The notes under the pieces: generated by a model
The model's database searches: none
What the model was told of the DNA's origin: nothing
Seen by the model: the letters and a program-made list of their open reading frames with translations, nothing else
Source of the DNA: Acidobacteriaceae bacterium
Lineage (GTDB): Bacteria > Acidobacteriota > Terriglobia > Terriglobales > Acidobacteriaceae
Assembly: GCA_030044455.1 (NCBI GenBank)
Contig: JASHVU010000077.1
Location: forward strand, 1-11,703
Length of the DNA: 11,703 nt
Direction: 5' to 3'
Position numbers and translations under genes: made by a program
Shown here: piece by piece, positions 1 through 7,105 of the stretch
How positions within the stretch are numbered: position 1 is the stretch's first letter
Layout of the letters: each line of letters starts with the position of its first letter

Positions 1-1
1 C

Positions 2-2236
2 GAGCTGATCGCGAGCTGGGGCGAAGGCAATCTACCCAACCAGCCAGCCAATCCTCAGGGAGCCTGGAGGAGCACGCTTGGCTATCCCACGGGCGCAGGC
101 TACGCAGAGGTGTTCACACCCGGCTCGAAACTCGCGCCAGCCTATAACACTGCGGGTAACTTTACCTTCCCCGATTTCTCCCAGGGCGACGACTACGAGC
201 CGTCAGGAATCTATCCGGTGCGCAAAGAAGTTCCCGCCTTTGGCGATAACTTCATCAAAGTGATCGGGCCCAATACTCTGAAAATCGGCGCATTTACTCA
301 GAACACCTCTAATTTCCAGGGCGGTGGTCAGCAGATGAATGGAATTTTCAGTTATGGTGGGAATAATCCGAATCCATTCCTGGGGCACATCGTCGGCTCA
401 CCCAACAACCCAACTGCCAACTTCGTCATGGGCTCGGTAACCAGCTACAACGAGGCCAATGAATCGCCAGTCAGCGATATGGCCTACCAGATCACTGCTC
501 TGTACGTAAATGACAACTGGAAGATAAGCCCTCGTTTGAGTCTGGAAATTGGCGCGCGCTTTGAACATGTCGGGCATTGGTACGACCGCACCGGCAATGG
601 CATGGCGGTATTCTTTGCAGACCGCGTCGCCTCGGATTATTACTCCGGAAAAGCTGAGCCGGGCTTCTACTGGCATGGCATCGATTCCGGCATTCCCCTC
701 AGCGGTATGCCGAACCGGCTGGGCTTTCTGTCTCCGCGATTCGGACTCTCTTACGATGTGTTTGGAACCGGCAGAACAGTGGTGCGGGGCGGATGGGGCG
801 CGTATCGCTGGGCCGATCAATATAACGACTACGCCAGCGATCTGCAGACAGCAACCAACACGCGGACCTACAACCTGCCGGGCGGCAAAGAGGTGCTGGA
901 ATCGCAGATAGGCAACATAAACACTCAAACCGGTCAAACTCTCGGGATAGCACCACCCGGGGTGGCAGGCTCTCCGACTTTCTGTCAGCCCACAACTAAG
1001 ACAACCCCTCTGGGAGTCCCGTGCACGCCAGGACTTACCGGCTCGCTCACCGGTGCAGCCCCAAACGATTATGGAATCCCGCTTACTTATAGCTGGAACC
1101 TGACCATCGACCAGCAATTACCCTGGCATTCCATGCTGGACGTCGCTTATGTAGGAAGTAGCAGCAGCCAGATGGACGACTTCGGCGAGTCGAGCAACGG
1201 TTCCTCCTTCCCTTCTCTTGCCGACCAGAACAAGACTCCGATCGGGGCACTTTTCCAGCCCGATCCTCAGACCGGATTAGTCGCCACGAACCCTGAGAAT
1301 GTCAGCACGACCTGCGCTGGCGCCACCTGCAACCAATACGCCGATTACCATCCGTTTGGTTATGCTTATGGCACCACCCAGGTCGACATGCATCAGTCGT
1401 CGTTCTACTCCAATTACAATGCGTTGCAAGCTGCGTGGACGAAACGAAGCGGTAGATTCGTCTATGACTTTAACTACACCTGGCAGAAACAACTGGGAAC
1501 CGCGGCTTTCCAGATCAATCCCTTCAACGAGCGTCGGGATTACGGCGTGTTGAACGTTGACCGGCCGTACCTCTTCAACTCCAACTATATTTACCAGATC
1601 GGAAACCTCGTCCACGGGTTTAATCCTGTGGTTCGCGGAGCGGCCAATGGCTGGACCATCTCGGGTATTACCTCATGGCAGGCTGGAGGCAGTCTCCAAC
1701 AGGAGTTCGGATCACCGGGCAACTTCAGCTTAGGAGAAACCTACACCAATCTTCCATCCAATGCCGCTGCCATGGGGATTACCAGCAGCATCGGCTCCGA
1801 CACCTACTATGGAACGGATGCCCCTCTGAATATCCTGCCGGTTCTGACGTGCAATCCGAAGTCGGGGCTGGGAAAGAATCAATTGCTCCGGCAATCCTGC
1901 TTCGCTTCGCCGGCAGTCGGACAGCAGGGAGGCCAAAACTTCCCCTACATGGGGAACGCAGCGTACTGGGAGAATGATCTGGCGCTATACAAGACATTCA
2001 ATGTTCACGAGAGCCAAAACGTCCAGTTCCGCATCTCCGCATTCAACTGGCTCAATCACCCATTGCCGGAATTCAGCAGCGGAAATCAGTTGCAACTGCG
2101 GTATCTGGTCGACTACGCGTCGAAGGATATCGCCCTGAACAGTGCCGCCGATTCTCCGACCTGGGGCACTCTGGATACCAAAACCGGAACACCTACCCAG
2201 AGAATTATCGAGATGAATGTAAAGTACAACTTCTAA
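2..2236 (+). CDS. TonB-dependent-receptor-like outer-membrane beta-barrel protein, 5'-truncated by window edge
   Basis: The reading frame is open from base 2, so the N-terminus lies outside the window; 744 residues are visible, ending at TAA 2234-2236. The visible part is rich in Tyr, Asn, Gly and aromatic residues with alternating polar/hydrophobic strands. It includes stretches such as YVNDNWKISPRLSLEIGARFE and FLSPRFGLSYDVFG that are typical of barrel strands. Near the end, VQFRISAFNWLNHP followed by a terminal MNVKYNF matches the C-terminal barrel signature (last residue Phe) of the very large Oar/TonB-receptor-like family expanded in Acidobacteria. Such proteins usually have, in the missing part, a signal peptide, a carboxypeptidase-regulatory-like domain and a plug domain. 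Known family role: outer-membrane uptake or binding of large substrates, often glycans; the substrate here cannot be read from sequence. The internal GTG/ATG codons are not the true start. Confidence 0.88.
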   Translation, partial: ELIASWGEGNLPNQPANPQGAWRSTLGYPTGAGYAEVFTPGSKLAPAYNTAGNFTFPDFSQGDDYEPSGIYPVRKEVPAFGDNFIKVIGPNTLKIGAFTQNTSNFQGGGQQMNGIFSYGGNNPNPFLGHIVGSPNNPTANFVMGSVTSYNEANESPVSDMAYQITALYVNDNWKISPRLSLEIGARFEHVGHWYDRTGNGMAVFFADRVASDYYSGKAEPGFYWHGIDSGIPLSGMPNRLGFLSPRFGLSYDVFGTGRTVVRGGWGAYRWADQYNDYASDLQTATNTRTYNLPGGKEVLESQIGNINTQTGQTLGIAPPGVAGSPTFCQPTTKTTPLGVPCTPGLTGSLTGAAPNDYGIPLTYSWNLTIDQQLPWHSMLDVAYVGSSSSQMDDFGESSNGSSFPSLADQNKTPIGALFQPDPQTGLVATNPENVSTTCAGATCNQYADYHPFGYAYGTTQVDMHQSSFYSNYNALQAAWTKRSGRFVYDFNYTWQKQLGTAAFQINPFNERRDYGVLNVDRPYLFNSNYIYQIGNLVHGFNPVVRGAANGWTISGITSWQAGGSLQQEFGSPGNFSLGETYTNLPSNAAAMGITSSIGSDTYYGTDAPLNILPVLTCNPKSGLGKNQLLRQSCFASPAVGQQGGQNFPYMGNAAYWENDLALYKTFNVHESQNVQFRISAFNWLNHPLPEFSSGNQLQLRYLVDYASKDIALNSAADSPTWGTLDTKTGTPTQRIIEMNVKYNF

Positions 2237-2255
2237 CGTCAAATGATTCTTCTCA

Positions 2256-2300
2256 GGCCGTGCGGCAGCAGAGATGCTGCCTCACGGCCGCAATATTTTA
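2256..2300 (+). terminator. Rho-independent-like terminator after the TonB-receptor gene
   Basis: A near-perfect stem-loop starts 20 bases after the stop codon. GGCCGTG (2256-2262) pairs with CACGGCC (2283-2289) and GGCAGCA (2264-2270) pairs with TGCTGCC (2275-2281), with a single C/T mismatch between the two stem halves and a GAGA loop. It is followed by CAATATTTTA, a weak, interrupted T tract. It therefore looks like an intrinsic terminator but could act mainly as a 3'-end stabilising hairpin. It also argues that the next gene does not start before it. Confidence 0.62.
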
Positions 2301-2419
2301 GATCGAAGTCATTTCGAATACGGCGTACCCATAATTTGGACCCGGATCGTGACAGAATAAAAACGTCCGCGCCATGCTGGAGAGCGAACCGGCATGCGCG
2401 TCGGTATGCCAGGTTCATC

Positions 2420-4294
2420 ATGGTTGAACGGGGCCTCTCCGGAATTCTTTTCGCGTTATGCCTTGCCACGGGAGCGCTCGCGGCGGCACAGGGCTCACAA
2501 TTAGAAAACTCGACGCTCCAGAACCTTTACAACGCTGCTCAGCAATCCCAGAAAAAAGGCGATCTCGGTCAGGCTGCGGAAGACTTCCGCGCATTCCTGG
2601 CAGAAGCGCTCGACGAACTGGCGAACAGCCACGCCCAGATTGGAGATTACACGAGGGCATCCTCGCTCTATGACGAGGGGTTGGCATTGGCGCCTGGCTC
2701 GCCCTCTTTGCACCGGGACTATGCGGCTGCGGCGCTGCAGTTCGGTGATCCAAAGCGGGCGGAAGCGCAGGCCAGAGAGCTTCTCATCGACGATCAAAAC
2801 GACTCCAAAGGCCTGGCGGGCGCCCGCCAGATGCTGGGACGCGCTTTGCATAGGATGAACAAGGATCGCGATGCGCGCAAGGAACTGGAAACTTCCGTCT
2901 CACTCGATCCGAGCTTCGAGAATCAATACGATCTCGGCGTCGTTTGTCTGGATCTCGACGACGAGAAATGCGCCGTCGAGATCTTTGATCAGATCGAGAC
3001 CACTTACCCGGACACGCCCGCCCTGCATATGCAAATCGGCCGGGCCTACGGCAATTCGGACTTTACTCCGCGGGCTGTTGAGGAGTTCAGGAAGGCGATT
3101 GCGGAGGATCCGCGCTATCCTGGGGCGCATTATTCCGTAGCTGCGGCTCTTCTATCCGGGGGCGAGGACGAGAAAACCCTCGAGGATGCAGAAAAGGAGC
3201 TCAGAGAAGAACAGGCGATCTCTCCACACGACTTCCTCACCTACGCGGCGCTGGGCAAGATCGCCGTCAGCAATCACAACTATCTTGAAGCCGGGAAGTA
3301 CCTGAAGCAGGCAATTGCACTGAATCCCAGGAATCCTGACGCCTATCTCTACCTGGGGCAAATGTACTTTGAAACTAATCGCGCAACTGAGGCCGAACCC
3401 AACCTTCGCAAGGCCATTCGGCTTACGACGGATGTTTCGCGGAACCGCTATCAAATCCAGAAGGCGCACTTTCTGCTGGGAAGAATTCTCATGCTGCAGC
3501 ACCGGGTGGAGCAGGCGCATGCGGAAATGGAAATTGCTCAGGCTCTCTCCAACAAGGCGCTTTCAAAGGATCGGAGCGAGCTTGCCAGATTGTTCCAGGA
3601 CAACTCCGCAGCCGCCTCTGACGTTTCCACTAGTCCCGCGGCCCCATCGTCAACGACTTCACGTGCTGCGGATTCTGTGGCCGTCAACAGGCAAAGAGCC
3701 TTCGAAAGACTGCTCACCCCAGCCGTCGCCGACAGTTACAACAACCTCGGTGTGATTTTTGCCATCAAGGAGGACTACGCTGCCGCCGCCGATTCGTTTG
3801 CGAATGCGGCCCATTGGAACCCAGGGCTCACAGGTCTCGATCTGAATTGGGGCCGGGCGGCATTCTCGGCCTCAAAGTTTGCCGATGCCATTGCGCCGCT
3901 GACGCGCTACGTTCATTCGCATCCGCAAGACAGCAACGTTCGCGCTCCGCTGGGCATCAGCCAATACATGACCGGGGATTATCGTGGATGTGTAGCAACC
4001 CTCGGGTCCGTCGAGCAAAAATTCGCATCCATCCCGCAGATTGCTTACGTGTACGCGGACTCGCTGGCCCAGATGGGACGCCAGTCGGAAGGCATCGCGC
4101 GTTTGGTGGAGTTGGAAAAGCAGCATCCTGAGATCGCCGATGTGCATCGTGCGCTGAGTGAGGTCTACAAGAGTACGAATCAGCCTCAAAAGGCGGACGC
4201 CGAGATGCAGCAGTACAACTCGCTGATCGCGCCGCGCACGTCAAACTCCGCGACATCTCCAGCGTCTGGCGCAGCCCCCGCAAAAAACGAGTAG
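2420..4294 (+). CDS. Exported tetratricopeptide-repeat protein
   Basis: This is a 624-residue protein. ATG 2420 was chosen because it begins a clear Sec signal peptide (MVERGLSGILFALCLATGALA, cleavage probably after ALA near residue 22-23) and has a short AGG six bases upstream. The longer in-frame version from 2243 would be translated straight through the hairpin at 2256-2289 and has an Arg-rich, non-protein-like start. The mature protein has one block of TPR-type helix pairs at about residues 30-390, with repeats such as YAALGKIAVSNHNYLEAGKYL and AYLYLGQMYFETNRATEAEP. A Ser/Thr/Ala/Pro-rich linker follows (about 395-425), then a second TPR block (about 438-605, starting SYNNLGVIFAIKEDYAAAAD), then a disordered Ser/Ala tail. 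No catalytic domain is visible. TPR arrays are protein-interaction scaffolds; periplasmic TPR proteins next to TonB-receptor-like genes are common in Acidobacteria. Function beyond scaffolding is unknown. Confidence 0.88.
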   Translation: MVERGLSGILFALCLATGALAAAQGSQLENSTLQNLYNAAQQSQKKGDLGQAAEDFRAFLAEALDELANSHAQIGDYTRASSLYDEGLALAPGSPSLHRDYAAAALQFGDPKRAEAQARELLIDDQNDSKGLAGARQMLGRALHRMNKDRDARKELETSVSLDPSFENQYDLGVVCLDLDDEKCAVEIFDQIETTYPDTPALHMQIGRAYGNSDFTPRAVEEFRKAIAEDPRYPGAHYSVAAALLSGGEDEKTLEDAEKELREEQAISPHDFLTYAALGKIAVSNHNYLEAGKYLKQAIALNPRNPDAYLYLGQMYFETNRATEAEPNLRKAIRLTTDVSRNRYQIQKAHFLLGRILMLQHRVEQAHAEMEIAQALSNKALSKDRSELARLFQDNSAAASDVSTSPAAPSSTTSRAADSVAVNRQRAFERLLTPAVADSYNNLGVIFAIKEDYAAAADSFANAAHWNPGLTGLDLNWGRAAFSASKFADAIAPLTRYVHSHPQDSNVRAPLGISQYMTGDYRGCVATLGSVEQKFASIPQIAYVYADSLAQMGRQSEGIARLVELEKQHPEIADVHRALSEVYKSTNQPQKADAEMQQYNSLIAPRTSNSATSPASGAAPAKNE

Positions 4295-4838
4295 CGTGGC
4301 TCTCAATTCATTACTGCCGCTTGGCTGGGCCGGGGTGAATGCGCGCCGCCGGAACCACGCCGCTGCCCTCAAGAACGGCATCGAAACTGTCGGCGGCGAC
4401 GTTGTCCATCGTGTTGACCGCACCAGAACGTGAGTGGATCTCGTCTCACGGACAGCGAAAAAGTGATACCGCCGGCCGTCTTCACTACCTGATTCCCAAA
4501 ATTCTGGTAGAGGTCAAACAGACTTAGAATTTGCTTTTGACGAAATGCACCGCCCCTGAAACCTTCCGGCCGCAGCCTAAAGCGTTTTAGGAAATACGGC
4601 AGGGAGAAACCGACGCCACAAAGTAAGCGCGACCCCAAGGAGCGCTGACCCTGCACAACCGTGAGTGACATTACACCTTTTTCCAAAACGCCGTAAGGCC
4701 AAAGGCTTTTGCTGTGGATGCCCTATGAGGTCAATTCATCGAAATCTACATTTAGATAGAATTGAATCGGAATCCTCAGCGCTACAAATCAGAAAACGAG
4801 TGTGGAATATCGTCGAACTTGGCCTGCAATAAACGCTT
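4295..4838. other. 544-base intergenic stretch, no convincing gene
   Basis: Both strands have short open frames only (62 residues forward, about 105 reverse). None has a start with a ribosome site, a recognisable domain or normal codon use. The reverse one is partly basic and aromatic but I cannot assign it to a family. A perfect small palindrome, CCTAAA-GCGT-TTTAGG, lies at 4576-4591. A -10-like TAGAAT occurs at 4757-4762, but the -35 region upstream is poor. The promoter of the sigma-like gene should lie somewhere in the last 150 bases, which are noticeably more AT-rich than the surrounding genes. Confidence 0.5.
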
Positions 4839-5870
4839 ATGTCAACAGCTCACCCGATGGCTTCGAGACGCATCATGACCGCGGAAAGCGCGGCCGCGCT
4901 GCTCGAAGCCTGTCTGGCGGAACAGAACGCGGACCAAGCGGAAACGCTTCTGGGAGAACTGGTCATCTCGCATGTCGAACCGCTGGCTTTACGGATTGCT
5001 TCCTACCGTCTCCGCCGTCACAGCGGCCAGCACCACAGCCATATTGAGGATGTTGCTTCCGAAGCAGTTGTGGCCTTTCTGCTCCATGTCGGAGATCTCC
5101 GCAAAGGCCGCGTTGCGCCAGTAGGAAACCTCGACGCTTTCGTGGCTACGCTGGCTGCCCGTGCCTGCAATGACTACTTTCGCCGTGCGCACCCTGCCTT
5201 TCACTCGCTGCGTAATAAACTCCGCTATCTTTTCGAACGCTATCCCGACTTGGCGCGCTGGCGTGACCCCGGTTCCAGAATCTGGCTCTGCGGGTTGGCC
5301 GCTTGGCGAACTTCAGCGCACAAAGGCCGCCATTCAATGGCAGACATGGAGAGGCTCGAAGGGCTGGATATGGCTGCATCGAACCTTCATCCCGCGGATC
5401 AGCTCTTCAACATCTTTCAAAGATTGAACGCGCCAATACCCTTCAACGATCTTGCCCTGCTCATGGCTCGGATTTGGAACGTGCAGGACGTCACCGCGGG
5501 TATGGAGGAGGAAATCGAGATTGCGGACTCCAGCTGTCCCGTGGACATTACCATGGCCCAGAAGCAGTGGCTAGCGACTCTCTGGAAGCACATTGGCGAA
5601 CTCACCCGCAACCAGCGAGCCGCGCTCCTGCTCAACCTGAGGGGGCCGGACGGCGGTTGCGGCGCCAGCCTTCTCGTCTCTACGGGAGTAACTACAATCA
5701 GGCAAATCGCCGTGGCCGCGAGCATCCCCGACGTGGAGTTTGTGCGAATATGGGAGAAACTTCCTTTGAGCGATCTTGAGATAGCCGGCCGGCTGTCGAT
5801 TACTCGTCAACAGGTCATCAACCTGCGCAAATACGCGCGCGCAAAACTGACACGGCAAATGCAACCGTGA
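4839..5870 (+). CDS. Divergent sigma-70-family (ECF-like) RNA polymerase sigma factor
   Basis: This is a 343-residue protein. ATG 4839 is the first possible start, since an in-frame TAA lies at 4830. It lacks a good Shine-Dalgarno; ATG 4857 and ATG 4875 (preceded by GAGACG) are real alternatives. Residues about 45-118 resemble sigma region 2: an HVEPLALRIASYRLRR helix, EDVASEAVVAFL, and DAFVATLAARACNDYFRR as the region 2.3/2.4-like helix. Residues 255-343 resemble region 4, with TRNQRAALLLNL and then a helix-turn-helix LSDLEIAGRLSITRQQVINLRKYARAKL. Between them is an unusually long middle part (about 119-254) with RNKLRYLFERYP and WLCGLAAW. Expected role: directing RNA polymerase to a small regulon. 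It lies 56 bases upstream of a zinc-finger anti-sigma-like gene, which supports the call. The divergence leaves open a sigma-derived regulator that is not a true sigma factor. Confidence 0.75.
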   Translation: MSTAHPMASRRIMTAESAAALLEACLAEQNADQAETLLGELVISHVEPLALRIASYRLRRHSGQHHSHIEDVASEAVVAFLLHVGDLRKGRVAPVGNLDAFVATLAARACNDYFRRAHPAFHSLRNKLRYLFERYPDLARWRDPGSRIWLCGLAAWRTSAHKGRHSMADMERLEGLDMAASNLHPADQLFNIFQRLNAPIPFNDLALLMARIWNVQDVTAGMEEEIEIADSSCPVDITMAQKQWLATLWKHIGELTRNQRAALLLNLRGPDGGCGASLLVSTGVTTIRQIAVAASIPDVEFVRIWEKLPLSDLEIAGRLSITRQQVINLRKYARAKLTRQMQP

Positions 5871-5926
5871 TATTTCAACGTTTGGTAATCTTCAGCTTAA
5901 GTTGGCGACATATCAATTGAGATCAA

Positions 5927-7105
5927 ATGGAACACATCTCCAATCCGGAACTTCGAGCCTTTTTTGAACGACATCTGCCGCCCGATCGACTGTTGGAAGT
6001 TGACGATCATCTTGCCGGCTGCGACGCCTGTCGGGAGGCGCTGGAGCGTGAAGCACGGGTTGGGCCCGCCGTTACCACACTGCAAGTTGACTTTGCTGCC
6101 CCCGAGCCGCATTTGGAATACGCGCAACTGCTTAGTTTGGCCGAGGGGCGAACAGTTCCGGCCGAAGTGGAACATCATGCGACCCGCTGCAGTTTCTGCG
6201 CCAATGAAGTTGAAGATCTCCGCAATTTCGTAACTGAAACTGTCGATGTTGTGCGCACCTTGCGCGTGGTCCAACCGGTTGCGTCGGGGGCGAGAATTTC
6301 GCGTTGGCATCTGAGCCTGATCTGGTCCGGACTGGCTGCAGCGGTCCTGCTTGGCGCAGGCTTCTACTGGCTCGGATCGCACCACGCCCCGCCGGGCGAA
6401 ACAACCCTCGCCAGCCTGCGCGATGGCGACCACGAGCTCTCCCTGGACAAGAGCGGCCGGCTGCACGGAGCCGAAGGACTCGAACCTGAACAGCAGCAAG
6501 CAATGCAGACGGCCCTGGCCTCAGGTCGTCTGGCCATCAACGAGCCATCGAATTTCAATACCCGTCAGCAGGAAACCCTGCTGGGTCCCCCGGTTGCGGC
6601 GCCGTTCTTCAAGGTGATTTCGCCCGTAAGCCAGATGGTGATCGATGGCCGGCCAACCTTCACCTGGGAACCGATGCCCACGGCAACTGGCTATCGGGTC
6701 AGAGTCTATGCGACCGGATATCGCAAGATTGCCGAAAGCCCTCTCGTTCACGGCACTGCGTGGCAGGCAACCACATCCCTGCCGCGCGGCAATTCCCTTA
6801 CCTGGACTGTAATTGCGGAATGCCCCAAGGGCGAGGTACGAGCACCCACACCGCCTCAACCCGAGGCCGCATTCCAGGTGATTGACACCGATACTGCAGC
6901 CGCTCTCGATCGCGCCGCGAGCAGCCACGGATCCGATCACCTGCTGCTGGCCATTCTCTATGCCCGGGCAGGAGTCACCCATGAGGCGCGTGCGCAGCTC
7001 GATCAACTTGCCGCCCAGAACCCTGGCAGCAAACTCGTGGACCAGTTAAAGGCGTCGCTCAATCAAGCCGCGCCGTCGCCCATCAGCACAAACGCTGCCC
7101 AGTAA
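5927..7105 (+). CDS. Membrane anti-sigma factor with two zinc-finger (ZAS-like) motifs and a periplasmic FN3/TPR-like sensor
   Basis: This is a 392-residue protein; the start is supported because His3 completes the first motif. The cytoplasmic part carries H3-x24-H28-x3-C32-x2-C35, the spacing of the zinc anti-sigma (ZAS) fold as in ChrR, and a second, similar H62-x21-H84-x3-C88-x2-C91. One transmembrane segment follows at about residues 128-149 (LSLIWSGLAAAVLLGAGFYW). Outside are a charged linker, an FN3-like domain (about 225-320, with FTWEPMPTATGYRVRVY) and a C-terminal helical pair resembling one TPR (about 338-378, LLLAILYARAGVTHEARAQL). Expected role from the family: holding the neighbouring sigma-like protein inactive at the membrane until the outer part senses a signal. 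It follows the sigma-like gene by 56 bases on the same strand, probably as one operon; the upstream ribosome site is weak (TTGAGATCAA before the ATG). Its last 43 bases overlap the opposing CHAT gene. Confidence 0.85.
   Translation: MEHISNPELRAFFERHLPPDRLLEVDDHLAGCDACREALEREARVGPAVTTLQVDFAAPEPHLEYAQLLSLAEGRTVPAEVEHHATRCSFCANEVEDLRNFVTETVDVVRTLRVVQPVASGARISRWHLSLIWSGLAAAVLLGAGFYWLGSHHAPPGETTLASLRDGDHELSLDKSGRLHGAEGLEPEQQQAMQTALASGRLAINEPSNFNTRQQETLLGPPVAAPFFKVISPVSQMVIDGRPTFTWEPMPTATGYRVRVYATGYRKIAESPLVHGTAWQATTSLPRGNSLTWTVIAECPKGEVRAPTPPQPEAAFQVIDTDTAAALDRAASSHGSDHLLLAILYARAGVTHEARAQLDQLAAQNPGSKLVDQLKASLNQAAPSPISTNAAQ

Noticed and set aside
398..1117. 239-codon minus-strand open frame inside the TonB-receptor gene
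   Set aside because: It lies fully antisense to a well-supported barrel protein, has no recognisable domain, and is expected by chance in GC-rich coding DNA.
2243..2419. N-terminal extension of the TPR protein in the same frame
   Set aside because: It would be read through the terminator-like hairpin at 2256-2289, is Arg-rich and unlike a protein leader, and would bury a clear signal peptide beginning at 2420.
4369..4686. Minus-strand 105-codon frame in the gap before the sigma-like gene
   Set aside because: There is no recognisable family, the ribosome site is poor and the basic/aromatic composition is odd; I could not support it as a gene.
4815..4820. GAACTT resembling an ECF -35 element just upstream of the sigma-like gene (a similar CAACTT lies upstream of the CHAT gene)
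   Set aside because: It is too close to the start codon at 4839, and I found no matching -10 element shared by the two upstream regions.
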